Shown here in pieces: positions 1 through 7,849 of a DNA stretch of 64,000 bases. Origin of the DNA: Promicromonospora thailandica (lineage in GTDB: Bacteria > Actinomycetota > Actinomycetes > Actinomycetales > Cellulomonadaceae); NCBI RefSeq assembly GCF_024171955.1, contig NZ_JAMTCS010000005.1, positions 248,001-312,000 on the forward strand, written 5' to 3'. Both the position numbers and the translations under genes were made by a program. The notes under the pieces are model-generated. The model was not told where the DNA came from. It made no database searches and saw only the letters and a program-made list of their open reading frames with translations. Every line of letters starts with the position of its first letter. The stretch's first letter is position 1.

Positions 1-1062
1 ATCCTTCAGGAGCCGTTCTATGGCTACCGCATGACGGCTCGTGTCCACGTTGATGTGAGATGCCCACTCGGCAGGTTGGTAGCGGGCGAGCATCGACAGG
101 GCATAGAGGACCGTCCACCAAGCCATCAGCGGATGAAGGCTGCGACTGTCGTCCGGTGCGACCGATGGAAAGAACTGCATAGACCCTATGTAGCGTCGCG
201 TCAGCGACTCGAGAAGCGCAGCCCTTTCCGCGACTGTGCCTGCGTGACCGCCAGGCAGTTGCCAATGCATCACGAGCTCGCCCCAGCCGTCATTATGGCG
301 ACTGAAGTCGGGAGCTGCGGCCGGCTCCCGGTCAACGCGTACGAAACTGTGGTAGCCCTGCGCCGCTGGGAACGCTTTGAGGTAGTTGTCCAAGGCCTGG
401 CGCCCATTGTCAGCGTCCATGACCCACGAGGGAAAGCCAACGACAGGCACGGACGCCAAAGGATGGTTTTCGGGGTACAGATTGCGGTATTCGATCCACA
501 AGGGCGTCCGCCGTGAGGCGTCCTCGCCGAGGAGCGGAGAGTGCTGATTCTCGGGTAGGAGGTCCCAGAGCACATTGAGGGGGATCGACGCCTTACCCCA
601 GACGGGGGAGTCAAGGAGTTCCGACAGTCGGACGTAACTACCGCTTCCGCCAGGTTTGCCGGTCTCGATCCTGACGTCAGAGAGCCCGCCAGCGAGCTCT
701 TTCGCGCTTATGCCGTGGCTACTCAGCTTCCAACCATCCCCAGGCCCGATGCTGGACGAAGCGGCAGTGATCGCACGCCCGGCCTGGCTGAGTCCATAGA
801 AGACGAGGAGTGGCTGTGTAGCTGGACCAACCGTCGCCGCCGCGCGGAACATCTGCTCGGCTTGCTCCAGGGCGAAGACGTATGTCGCCCGCCGCTCGTC
901 GACTACGACAGCCGGAGCTGGTGGGTTCCACCTCGTGGCTCGTAGTTGCTCCCAGACGCCATCGGTGTTGTTGTCGGCGTGCACATGCTGACCATGTGCT
1001 CGTTCAGGTGCGCTGTCAATCACGCTCCGGGCTCGATCCCCAATGTGGTCGGTAAGGTCCAT
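1..1062 (-). CDS. YaaC-like protein, 3' end cut off by the window
   Basis: An open frame runs from ATG at 1062 to the left edge without a stop (354 codons seen). An in-frame TGA lies six bases before this ATG, so the start is well fixed. I read the frame in several blocks; it holds F-Y-G-L-S-Q-A-G-R-A near residue 75 and P-L-W-I-E-Y-R-N-L-Y-P-E-N-H near residue 185. This layout resembles the YaaC family, first known from Bacillus subtilis and of unknown function. The gene begins 60 bases after the stop of the Ntn-hydrolase-like gene on the same strand, so the two are probably one transcript. No catalytic motif is obvious. The family call rests on remembered motifs. Confidence 0.75.
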   Translation of the reverse strand, partial: MDLTDHIGDRARSVIDSAPERAHGQHVHADNNTDGVWEQLRATRWNPPAPAVVVDERRATYVFALEQAEQMFRAAATVGPATQPLLVFYGLSQAGRAITAASSSIGPGDGWKLSSHGISAKELAGGLSDVRIETGKPGGSGSYVRLSELLDSPVWGKASIPLNVLWDLLPENQHSPLLGEDASRRTPLWIEYRNLYPENHPLASVPVVGFPSWVMDADNGRQALDNYLKAFPAAQGYHSFVRVDREPAAAPDFSRHNDGWGELVMHWQLPGGHAGTVAERAALLESLTRRYIGSMQFFPSVAPDDSRSLHPLMAWWTVLYALSMLARYQPAEWASHINVDTSRHAVAIERLLKD

Positions 1063-1122
1063 CTGTCAATGGCCGTGTTGGACCCCTGGCTCACGGGGAC
1101 TGGCCGCCAAGAGTCCGGCTCT

Positions 1123-1977
1123 CTAGAAGTTCCAGCCCTGCGGCTTGGGCCCATACACGACCTCTTGTCCGTGATCTTCAAGGGCGATCCGCACGAACTC
1201 GTCGGGCGTCGATGCGGGGACTGTAACCGACTCGTATGGATGTTCGTGGCGGAACAACCGTCCCGCGTTGGCGAGCGGATGGAGTAGTCCGATTGCGCCG
1301 CGGGTTCGTCCCCGGCCAGCGAAGACGATCAGTTCGGACACTGTGGGGTCTCCACCAGGTGGCACCTCCAGTGTGAGCTTGAGGTTGCCGTGCTCGAACC
1401 GTGCGCTCGTCACCTGCATCTCCGGCATCAGCGCCATGCGGTCGGGAGGAAACAGAAACCCCTCCGTTGGGGTACCCGACGCACGAATCGTGTATCCGCC
1501 CACGGTCGATACGGAGTCGAACGATGTCAGTCCTTGCTCCGATGACATGAGCAAGAACGGAACCTCTTGGCCCTCGCCCCACTGGTGGTACTTCTCCTGA
1601 AACTCACTGTAGGCGTCCCCGTCCCCACACCAGGCTCGTATACCGCCCGTGCGGGGCTCGACGTTCCCGTCCCGGACCATCCACAGCCGCGCCGGGTCCA
1701 GTGCAGCGATGACGAACTCCGCATGACGTTCGAGCCGGAGGCGCTCGAGCATCTCGTCGACGGTGACGTCGCGGACCTCGGTCAATAGACGGATGGTCCC
1801 GTGTGGATCGTTCCCGGCAACCCCGACGGCGAGGTCCGCACGAAGGATGACGATCTTGGCCAGGGCGTTTTCGTAGGTGTGTCTTGTCTTGGTCACGTCG
1901 CCGGCCCATGTGATCTTCGTGTCGGAAACCATCGTGATCCGGTCTCCGTCGTGGATGTCCGCGACTACAAGGGTCAT
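1123..1977 (-). CDS. HslV/proteasome-like Ntn-hydrolase fold protein
   Basis: With ATG at 1977 the protein has 284 residues and starts Met-Thr, so Met removal would expose an N-terminal Thr as in proteasome beta subunits and HslV. The first 65 residues follow the HslV order: a hydrophobic strand, V-S-D-T-K-I-T near residue 20 (where HslV has its G-D segment), A-L-A-K near residue 40 (the place of the catalytic Lys) and V-G-V-A-G-N near residue 52. The C-terminal half is unassigned. An upstream TTG at 1986 is also in frame, but it overlaps a TAGGGT -10 box, so the ATG is preferred. The YaaC-like gene follows in the same direction. The fold is inferred from motif order; peptidase activity is not shown, and no ATPase partner is visible. 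Confidence 0.6.
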   Translation of the reverse strand: MTLVVADIHDGDRITMVSDTKITWAGDVTKTRHTYENALAKIVILRADLAVGVAGNDPHGTIRLLTEVRDVTVDEMLERLRLERHAEFVIAALDPARLWMVRDGNVEPRTGGIRAWCGDGDAYSEFQEKYHQWGEGQEVPFLLMSSEQGLTSFDSVSTVGGYTIRASGTPTEGFLFPPDRMALMPEMQVTSARFEHGNLKLTLEVPPGGDPTVSELIVFAGRGRTRGAIGLLHPLANAGRLFRHEHPYESVTVPASTPDEFVRIALEDHGQEVVYGPKPQGWNF

Positions 1978-1985
1978 GCCTACCA

Positions 1986-1991
1986 ACCCTA
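1986..1991 (-). promoter_or_regulatory. -10 box TAGGGT for the Ntn-hydrolase/YaaC operon
   Basis: TAGGGT read on the minus strand lies 8 bases before ATG 1977. This places the transcription start at or within a base or two of the start codon, as in leaderless actinobacterial genes. Confidence 0.45.
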
Positions 1992-2089
1992 CTCGCGGCC
2001 TCCCTCGGCGACACGTGAGGGGCCAACAGTCCGACCCCCCGGGTGCCTCACTAAAGGCAGCGACCTATACTTCAATCTCCAATATTGTT

Positions 2090-2692
2090 ATGCTAGAAAC
2101 TGTTATGCTCCCCGTCACTCTAAGCACATTCGAGGCAACGTCAAGCTCCAAGCACCTCCCGAAACTCACGCCGTCTAAACTGAAGGCCATCGAAGAGTCT
2201 TGCGTCCTTGCGGTTAACGAGAAGGTCCAAATCCTGCTCCTCTTCTTGTATAAGAAGTGGATTGCCGAGGTTGCCATCGGCTTAGAACGCAAGGATGAAA
2301 GCACGCGCCTCTTAGACCAGCTCGGACTGCCTTGGTATATCGAAAGTTACCAAGGCCCATACGTTGAGCGTTGGGTTCAGGTCGGTGCCAACCAAGCTGT
2401 CCTCGATTACGTCCACGCGCGTCGTGGAGAACTGAGCGACTTAGAATCGGGCATCCTCTATGGATTTCCACCTACACATGTTCTCGGCTACGTGGGAATT
2501 ATCTCGAAGAAGCCAACGGCACCGAACAGTGTAGCCCTCTATATGTTGGCAGGCACGTACTCGAAGAACTTCCAGGATGCTGAAGTTAAGTATTTCAATG
2601 AAATCTGGTGGGAAGTCGAAAAGGTGAGCCCAGTAATCGCGGGGCAGGCGCAACAAGAATATGAGAGCCTGTATCGCCAAACTTCCGAGTAA
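2090..2692 (+). CDS. Unrecognised protein, low-GC gene
   Basis: About 200 residues from ATG 2090 (a second ATG at 2105 is possible). The longer open frame from 1877 is ignored because its first part is antisense to the Ntn-hydrolase gene. The sequence has K-L-T-P-S-K-L-K-A-I-E-E, an I-L-L-L-F-L-Y-K-K-W segment, and Y-G-F-P-P-T-H-V-L-G-Y-V in the middle. It looks like a soluble mixed helix/strand protein with no signal peptide. GC is close to 50 percent, far below the rest of the window, which suggests transfer from a different host. TATACT at 2066-2071 is a possible -10. The gene ends just before a strong hairpin at 2705-2741. I do not recognise the family. Confidence 0.6.
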   Translation: MLETVMLPVTLSTFEATSSSKHLPKLTPSKLKAIEESCVLAVNEKVQILLLFLYKKWIAEVAIGLERKDESTRLLDQLGLPWYIESYQGPYVERWVQVGANQAVLDYVHARRGELSDLESGILYGFPPTHVLGYVGIISKKPTAPNSVALYMLAGTYSKNFQDAEVKYFNEIWWEVEKVSPVIAGQAQQEYESLYRQTSE

Positions 2693-2704
2693 CTGAAGCT
2701 GCGG

Positions 2705-2741
2705 GCTCCGGCAAGCATCAGCGTTGAATGCCTGCCGGAGC
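2705..2741. terminator. Bidirectional hairpin between two convergent genes
   Basis: Arms GCTCCGGCA/TGCCGGAGC, extended by GCAT/ATGC with one bulged base on each side, close a 9-base loop. It sits between the stop at 2692 and the stop at 2753 of the opposing Cys-rich peptide gene, so it can end both transcripts. Confidence 0.7.
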
Positions 2742-2752
2742 TTGGCGACAAG

Positions 2753-2959
2753 CTAGTCGTGGTACCTGCACCCGTAAGTCGGGTTGTTGCAGTGAGCGTT
2801 TGGGTTGTTTGAGCTGCACCGAACACAGCGGCAGGTACACGTACCCATCCGCGGCGTCGAGATGATGGTGCGCAGCGGAGAAAAGGCCTTCAGTTCGATG
2901 CGCTTGTTCGGCGTGACGTCCGTCGGGACTGCCGCCAGGGCTGCTGTCATTGAAACCAC
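2753..2959 (-). CDS. Cys-rich small peptide, homologue of the 9304-9438 peptide
   Basis: 68 residues from GTG 2959; ATG at 2950 is an alternative and a much shorter start at the internal ATG before the Cys block is conceivable. The C-terminal third holds C-T-C-R-C-V-R-C, then A-H-C-N-N-P-T-Y-G-C. The peptide encoded at 9304-9438 has C-Y-C-N-C-D-T-C, then R-H-C-R-N-P-E-N-N-C. Both also have L-x-T-I exactly 12 residues before the first Cys. The shared pattern L-x-T-I-x8-C-x-C-x-C-x2-C-x(4-7)-H-C-x-N-P-x3-C makes chance unlikely. A hairpin lies 12 bases past the stop, which supports a real transcript end. The coding strand is that of the regulator and cupin genes. It could be a ribosomally made modified peptide precursor or a small metal-binding protein. 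No Shine-Dalgarno is obvious. Confidence 0.6.
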   Translation of the reverse strand: MVSMTAALAAVPTDVTPNKRIELKAFSPLRTIISTPRMGTCTCRCVRCSSNNPNAHCNNPTYGCRYHD

Positions 2960-3307
2960 ATCCAGTTCTTGCGTAGTCGCTACACGATGCAGAAGGTGCG
3001 TTCGCTTGGGCGAACGAGACTAGAGGCAGCTTCCGGTCTAGCGAGTACAGCCGTGTCCACGCACAGGCGGCTGACGATCGTGGGCGGAGGAACGGGACTC
3101 CGCTTCCTTAAATCTACAGTTCGCACCCGACGCGAATCCGGTGAATTCACCCTTGATGATGAAATATCACCCACTACGTTGACGGACTCCCCATGGCTGA
3201 TCGAGCAGGTGGTGGTCGGGAAATGGCAGCTGGCGGTCGGCTCGGCGGCACTGGGCATGCCCGGTGTGAGCCCTGCCATGCCTTGTTGGGAGTGGATTAG
3301 CCCTCAG
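2960..3307. other. Gene-free stretch, probable promoter of the Cys-rich peptide
   Basis: Open frames on both strands here (2969-3364 plus, 2980-3279 minus) have no recognisable domain and look like chance frames. The stretch is relatively AT-rich around 3145-3190. It could hold the promoter and leader for the minus-strand peptide gene. I see no hairpin that clearly ends the cupin transcript. Confidence 0.35.
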
Positions 3308-3664
3308 TCAAGCGGAAGGCCACCGAACGGTGACGACCACCGAGTCGGCTTCCGCCTGCCATGAGTGGTCGATGCCTGGACCCCAGACGACGTAGTCGCC
3401 CTGTCGCTCAAGTAGGGTGCTGCCGACGGTCAGGTCGAGCCGGAAGCGGCCGCTCACGAGCAGAAGCATCGTGGTGCGCCGATCGTCAGTGGTCCACTCG
3501 GGTCGTTGCTGACCCTCGGGGTGGACGCCCCACTTCACCTCGAGAGCGTCGGTGTTCCGCACCGCCGCCCCGGGGGTCTCGGGGGCGATGAAGTGACCCA
3601 GGAGCCAGCCGCGGTGCTGGTCCGCGTCGTCGGTGGCGTTGCCGCTGTACCAGGTGTCTGACAT
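3308..3664 (-). CDS. Cupin-like protein coupled to the XRE regulator
   Basis: 118 residues from ATG 3664, which overlaps the TGA of the upstream regulator as TGATG; an in-frame ATG at 3676 is also possible. The C-terminal half reads like the second half of a single cupin barrel: L-L-L-V-S-G-R-F-R-L-D-L, then G-D-Y-V-V-W-G-P-G-I-D-H-S-W, ending V-V-V-T-V-R-W. The G-x5-P-x-G-x2-H-x-W element is the usual second cupin motif. The overlap implies matched expression with the regulator, so it may bind a small ligand or help that regulator. An enzymatic role cannot be excluded. Confidence 0.65.
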   Translation of the reverse strand: MSDTWYSGNATDDADQHRGWLLGHFIAPETPGAAVRNTDALEVKWGVHPEGQQRPEWTTDDRRTTMLLLVSGRFRLDLTVGSTLLERQGDYVVWGPGIDHSWQAEADSVVVTVRWPSA

Positions 3665-5331
3665 CACGTTTCCCATTCGACGGGCGGCAGATCGACGCGC
3701 TCAGGTCCGATCTCGGTGAGGCGGCGGAAGCCCTGGAGTAGAGCAAACAGACCCTCGGTGCTCCATGCCGGTTCGTGCGCGAGTGTATCCAGCAGGAAGC
3801 GGTCTCGGCTGGAGTAGCGGCGCAGGTTGTTGGATTCCCAGTTGGCTTCGATCTGGCCTCCGAAACGGGTCCACCACTCCTCGTCGTCGATGACGACAAG
3901 GCTGGCGAACTCATAGTTGCCGGTCAGGAGGTTGTAGCCGAACCCGGTGCACTCCATGCGCCAGGTCCGCTCATCGGCACGTTCCATCAGCCACGCCATC
4001 GGCTCAGAAAGGCGGCTGAAGTGCATCGGGTCGGCCTGCCGGGACTCGGAGACCGTGGAGTCGACGTCAGCCCGCCCGAAGAGCTCTTCTTCCATCTCTC
4101 GCGCAAGTGTTGCCCCGATCGGCGCATCATCAGCGACGTCGACCAGTGGGCCGTGGAATCCCTTGGGTATCACGGAGAGTCGTCGGCTGCCGTTGAGTAC
4201 CTGGTTGGAACGTTCTTGGATCAGCAGCAGGTAGTCGCCATCGTGGCGCCAGGTCTTCGGTCGAGCGATCGCAGTTAGCGCGAGAGCACCGCCGGCGCAT
4301 AGCCGTGTGCCGACGTCGAGGACGGCTGACAGGTCGGGTAGGTAGCGGTCGCGCAGCGGAAGGTCACCCGGCAGCGGTCGCGGGTTGGTGGCGATGGCAT
4401 CCACCAGTTCGTTCTCAAGCAGGTCCAGTGTGAGGGCGTAATGGATGAAGTCCGCCTGGGCGAGACGGCCTTTCATCCCTGCTCGGCTGATCTTGAGGTC
4501 GATGAGACGGTACAGATCCCGGTTCACCATCGTTGTTCCGAAGCGCTCGACTTCCGCGGCTCGTCTCAGCGCCGCGTCACGGCCGGTGTCGTCAAGTGAC
4601 GGTCGGGCAACCGGTGCAGCATCGAGGCGGAGGCCGTCTACCTCCTTGCCGATCGGTAGAGCTAGGTCGAGCCAGTCTGGTCGGGTCAGGACGCTCGTGG
4701 ACAGTGTGCCGAGCTCTGTGCGCGCCGTGTATGGCCGCCAGCCGTCACGAAACTCGTAATAGCTCGCCAGAGCGGCGACGATCTCCCGCCGACCGACATC
4801 GGCACGAACGACTTGCGGCAGGACCTGCGGCCTAAGGTCTCCACCTTGCGACAGTGCCTCGACTCTTCGCTTCGCCTCCCCTGGGGCGAGTCCGGCAGCG
4901 TCGTCGATCCATCTGAGTGCTGCGTGCATCCCGGGCGAGATCGGGCGATTGCCCGCTGTGCTCGGCTGGCGCGGGTCTGACACCTCGACACCCGGCGCGA
5001 CCTTGCCTATCAGGATGGCGGGCTTGGCTTCGACGGCATTAGCGTGGTCCTGGCCCGACTCGACGCTCCGTGTGGTGTGCTCCAGACTTCGGCTGGGCGT
5101 CGGCTCGACGGTGAGAAGGTCAGCCAAATCGGCCAGGGTGACCTGGAGTGCCTCGGCCAGCATCGGGCGTGCCCACAGGGCCGGTGCGACCTCGCCCCGT
5201 TCCCAGCGCGCCACGGTTGTCCGGTCGATCTGGAGCTGTGCCGCCAAGGCCTCCTGGGACAGCCCGACCAGCTTTCGGCGCGCGACGAGCAGATCGCGTC
5301 GTCCCGGTGCTGGTGTTCGTCTGGTTCCCAA
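3664..5331 (-). CDS. XRE-family regulator with NUDIX-like C-terminal domain
   Basis: 555 residues from TTG 5331, with GGGGGAG as ribosome site directly before it. Residues 15-70 form an XRE helix-turn-helix (L-S-Q-E-A-L-A-A-Q-L, then R-T-T-V-A-R-W-E-R-G-E-V). The long middle part has no motif I can name. Near residue 415 there is A-R-E-M-E-E-E-L-F-G, close to the R-E-x2-E-E core of a Nudix box. Flanking strands fit a NUDIX-like fold but the full box is not conserved, so hydrolysis is uncertain and ligand sensing is more likely. The gene diverges from the lasso precursor across 223 bases and is translationally coupled to the cupin gene, so it is the best candidate regulator of the lasso operon. 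Confidence 0.7.
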   Translation of the reverse strand: MGTRRTPAPGRRDLLVARRKLVGLSQEALAAQLQIDRTTVARWERGEVAPALWARPMLAEALQVTLADLADLLTVEPTPSRSLEHTTRSVESGQDHANAVEAKPAILIGKVAPGVEVSDPRQPSTAGNRPISPGMHAALRWIDDAAGLAPGEAKRRVEALSQGGDLRPQVLPQVVRADVGRREIVAALASYYEFRDGWRPYTARTELGTLSTSVLTRPDWLDLALPIGKEVDGLRLDAAPVARPSLDDTGRDAALRRAAEVERFGTTMVNRDLYRLIDLKISRAGMKGRLAQADFIHYALTLDLLENELVDAIATNPRPLPGDLPLRDRYLPDLSAVLDVGTRLCAGGALALTAIARPKTWRHDGDYLLLIQERSNQVLNGSRRLSVIPKGFHGPLVDVADDAPIGATLAREMEEELFGRADVDSTVSESRQADPMHFSRLSEPMAWLMERADERTWRMECTGFGYNLLTGNYEFASLVVIDDEEWWTRFGGQIEANWESNNLRRYSSRDRFLLDTLAHEPAWSTEGLFALLQGFRRLTEIGPERVDLPPVEWET

Positions 5332-5373
5332 TGCTCCCCCTGAGCCGCCCCGCGTTTGCCCAGGTCAGCGTCC

Positions 5374-5405
5374 TGGTGCCACAACCTTGCTACAACCCTG
5401 CACCA
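5374..5405. promoter_or_regulatory. Candidate operator: tandem ACAACCYTGC inside an inverted repeat
   Basis: Two direct copies, ACAACCTTGC (5381-5390) and ACAACCCTGC (5392-5401), are 11 bases apart, about one helical turn. They sit inside the arms TGGTGC (5374-5379) and GCACCA (5400-5405). The site lies between the XRE regulator and the lasso precursor, where an autoregulatory or cluster operator is expected. Confidence 0.4.
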
Positions 5406-5554
5406 AACGAGCCCTGGGCGCGATGAAGTACGCCAGGTTCGATGGTCCCCAGAGCGCCGCGGAGCAATCGGCCGCGTGTTCTGGGTGTCGGCATCCGGCG
5501 GCACTCTGCCATCCCTTCCGCAGGGTCCTGCGGAGGCAGACCAGGAGGACGCAG

Positions 5555-5671
5555 ATGCAGGAGACGGAAACCTACAGCACCCCCGTGGTGGCCGACCTCG
5601 GCTCGGTCGCTGAGGTCACGCTCGGCAAGTACGCCGAGGACTCGCAGGACGAGGGCCGCTACTTCGAGTGA
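5555..5671 (+). CDS. Lasso peptide precursor
   Basis: 38 residues from ATG 5555, preceded by AGGAGG at optimal distance. The leader has Y-S-T-P (the Y-x2-P motif bound by the RRE protein) and ends V-T-L, with the conserved Thr next to last before the cut. The predicted core is GKYAEDSQDEGRYFE. Gly1 would form the macrolactam with Asp9 (a nine-residue ring), which leaves only six residues for loop and tail, near the short end for lasso peptides. Asp6-Ser7 inside the ring is a possible target of the isoaspartyl methyltransferase homologue. The core is strongly acidic, with E5, D6, D9, E10 and E15. The precursor role is well supported by the next three genes; the ring size and modified Asp are inference. 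Confidence 0.9.
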   Translation: MQETETYSTPVVADLGSVAEVTLGKYAEDSQDEGRYFE

Positions 5672-5679
5672 TCCACCGG

Positions 5680-5709
5680 GCGGGGGCGGTCCCAGCACGC
5701 CGCCCCCGC
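5680..5709 (+). terminator. Hairpin between precursor and cyclase, probable attenuator
   Basis: Perfect 10-bp arms GCGGGGGCGG/CCGCCCCCGC close a 10-base loop just after the precursor stop. Such a site usually lets more precursor than enzyme transcript accumulate by partial termination or by protecting the 3' end. Confidence 0.6.
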
Positions 5710-5736
5710 TCCTGCACAGACGAGAGGGGCACTGTC

Positions 5737-7551
5737 ATGGTCTGGCTCGCTGGAGCATCGGCCGCGATTCCCGGGCCAGGAGAAGCACGACTGCTGTGGG
5801 GTGGAGAGCGGCCTGTCTGGGTTGTCGATGAGCCGGGCCGACCTGAGACGGTCGTGCGCATGCTGGAGGACGGGACGTCCCGCCTTGCCGTCATCGGTGA
5901 CGTCTGGCTGTCGGGCGGTGACCTGGCCCGTGGGCTGGCGCACGTCCGGCGCAGCGACTGGCACGAGCTGACGCGCTGGCCAGGCTCGTACTGGGTGGTG
6001 GCGGACACCGGGACGAGCACGGTGGTTCTGACCGACCTGTGTGGGCAGCGCCCGGTCTACCACGCGCGTTTGGATGACATCGTCCTCTGGGCCACGCAGG
6101 CCAAGCCGCTCGCGCACGCTACGAAGGCCGCCGTCGACCAGGCCGGGATGGTGCGTCGGCTGGTGGTCCCCGCGCTCGGCGATCTGGTCGGTGCGCAGAC
6201 TACGTTCGCCGGCGTTCACCGCGTACCCGGTGGCCACGCCTTGACGTTGACTGCACGCTCGCGCCACGTCGATCCTTACGAGCCGGAGTCCCCGCCGATG
6301 ACGTTCACGGAGTCCGCCGTGCGGCTGCGGGACGCCTTAGCCACCGCTGTCGAGGCGCGCGCCACCAGTCCCGCCGAGACCATCACCGCCGACTTCTCGG
6401 GCGGGCTGGATTCGACCACGCTCGCTCTCCTGACGGCTCGGGCCGGGCGAGACGTGCTGGGCGTGACGCTCGCTGACCGGCTCAACCCGAACGACGATGT
6501 CTCGTACGCCGTTCTCGCTGCTACCGCCGAACCGCGACTGCGGCACGAGCTGGTAGCCCCTGAACCGCCGCCCACCTTCTTCAACGACTTGCTCAGCGCC
6601 CCGGTTACCGATCAGCCGCACTCGGATGCCGGGCGGTGGGCTCGCAAGTGGTCCTATCAGCGTCACGCCGTCGCGGCTGGCAGCACGCTCCACCTGACCG
6701 GGTCGGGCGGGGATCTGCTGCTTGCGACCCCCGCTACCTGCCTGGCGGACCTTGCGGCAGGTGGACACCACCTCACGTTGTGGCGGGCTGCCAGAGCGCG
6801 CGCCCGGCTCAGGCACCGGCCCGTCTACGACGTCGCCCAGAATGCCTACCAGTTGGCAGACACCTCCTATCCCGATGCGCTCCGCCAACTAGCAGCGGCC
6901 ATCCGGGTGGGCGGCCAGCGTGCACACGGGCGTCGGCCACTGCGCTGGCTGGCTCCAAGTGGTGTTGCCGCTTGGCTGACCCCCGATGCTCGGAACGGCC
7001 TGCTGACCACCATCTCTGACCTGGCGGCTGTCGCGCCGCGTGGCTACGGCTCGCTCAGCAGACGCCGAGCATGGGACGAGGTGCGCGAGTTCGGCACCTA
7101 CCAGGTCGAACTCAACACGCAGGCCGCCTCGCTCGGCCTACGGCTGCACGCCCCCTTCCTGGACAACGAAGTTGTCCGGGCGTGCATGGCGCTGCCGCCC
7201 TACCTCCATAACCATCCGCACCGCCAGAAGCCGCTCCTGGCTGCCGCTCTGCGCGGTCTGGTGCCGAACAGCCTGCTCGACCGCCGCACCAAGGGCGTCT
7301 ACGGCGCGGCCGGCTATGTGGGCATCGCCCGAAACATCGAGGTCATCCGGGGCTTGCTCGATGCGTCCGAGCTGGTCGCTACCGGCCTGCTCGACGCCGA
7401 TGCGGTGGCGCACGATCTCGAGCTCGCTGCCGCTGGCATCCCGACCCGCTTCGCGGCCCTGGAGTCGGTCATCACGACCGAACTGTGGCTCAGCCAGTAC
7501 CGCGCCGAGACCAGCGTCACGCCATGGGAGGTGACTGCTCATGCGCACTGA
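5737..7551 (+). CDS. Lasso cyclase, asparagine-synthetase-like
   Basis: 604 residues from ATG 5737, which has GAGAGG upstream; the longer frame from 5668 would run through the attenuator. The N-terminal half resembles the glutaminase-like domain of asparagine synthetase B but lacks a Cys nucleophile at position 2, as usual for lasso cyclases. The synthetase domain has the ATP pyrophosphatase loop D-F-S-G-G-L-D-S-T near residue 220 and further motifs such as L-H-A-P-F-L-D-N-E-V near residue 470. The enzyme would adenylate the ring-forming Asp side chain and join it to Gly1. The gene follows the precursor and overlaps the RRE gene. Confidence 0.92.
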   Translation: MVWLAGASAAIPGPGEARLLWGGERPVWVVDEPGRPETVVRMLEDGTSRLAVIGDVWLSGGDLARGLAHVRRSDWHELTRWPGSYWVVADTGTSTVVLTDLCGQRPVYHARLDDIVLWATQAKPLAHATKAAVDQAGMVRRLVVPALGDLVGAQTTFAGVHRVPGGHALTLTARSRHVDPYEPESPPMTFTESAVRLRDALATAVEARATSPAETITADFSGGLDSTTLALLTARAGRDVLGVTLADRLNPNDDVSYAVLAATAEPRLRHELVAPEPPPTFFNDLLSAPVTDQPHSDAGRWARKWSYQRHAVAAGSTLHLTGSGGDLLLATPATCLADLAAGGHHLTLWRAARARARLRHRPVYDVAQNAYQLADTSYPDALRQLAAAIRVGGQRAHGRRPLRWLAPSGVAAWLTPDARNGLLTTISDLAAVAPRGYGSLSRRRAWDEVREFGTYQVELNTQAASLGLRLHAPFLDNEVVRACMALPPYLHNHPHRQKPLLAAALRGLVPNSLLDRRTKGVYGAAGYVGIARNIEVIRGLLDASELVATGLLDADAVAHDLELAAAGIPTRFAALESVITTELWLSQYRAETSVTPWEVTAHAH

Positions 7552-7849
7552 GCCGTTGATATTCCTCAGGCCGCCGCGCTACGTGCGTGCCACGATCACC
7601 CGACAGGGCGGCATGGTGCTCGACCTGCGCGGGCGGGGACGCTGGCACGCCCTGAGCCCGGTCGCCGCGGTGTGGTGGCAGTGCCTGGCAACAGGCATGA
7701 GCGTCACCGCAACTGCCGAGCGCGTCGCCGCGCGGTATGGGGTCAGCCGGGAGCTGGCACAGCGCGACGGTGATGCGCTCGTCCGCGACCTCCACGGGCG
7801 CGGCCTGCTGCGACCACCCCGTCGCTCACGAAAGGACCGTGCGCTATGA
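7541..7849 (+). CDS. Lasso B1 protein, PqqD-like RiPP recognition element
   Basis: 102 residues; ATG 7541 overlaps the cyclase end by 11 bases. The small fold, with strands R-A-T-I-T-R-Q-G-G-M-V-L-D-L then W-H-A-L-S-P-V-A-A-V-W-W-Q-C-L, is the PqqD-like peptide-binding winged helix of split lasso B proteins. It would bind the Y-x2-P leader and deliver the precursor to B2 and the cyclase. Its place between cyclase and protease is the standard order. Confidence 0.9.
   Translation: MRTEPLIFLRPPRYVRATITRQGGMVLDLRGRGRWHALSPVAAVWWQCLATGMSVTATAERVAARYGVSRELAQRDGDALVRDLHGRGLLRPPRRSRKDRAL

Noticed and set aside
31-516. 161-codon plus-strand frame at the left edge
   Set aside because: It is antisense to the continuous YaaC-like frame, which has far better protein character.
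2969-3364. 131-codon plus-strand frame with F-T-L-D
   Set aside because: The F-x-L-D word recalls class V lanthipeptide leaders, but there is no Cys/Ser/Thr-rich core after it and no ribosome site.
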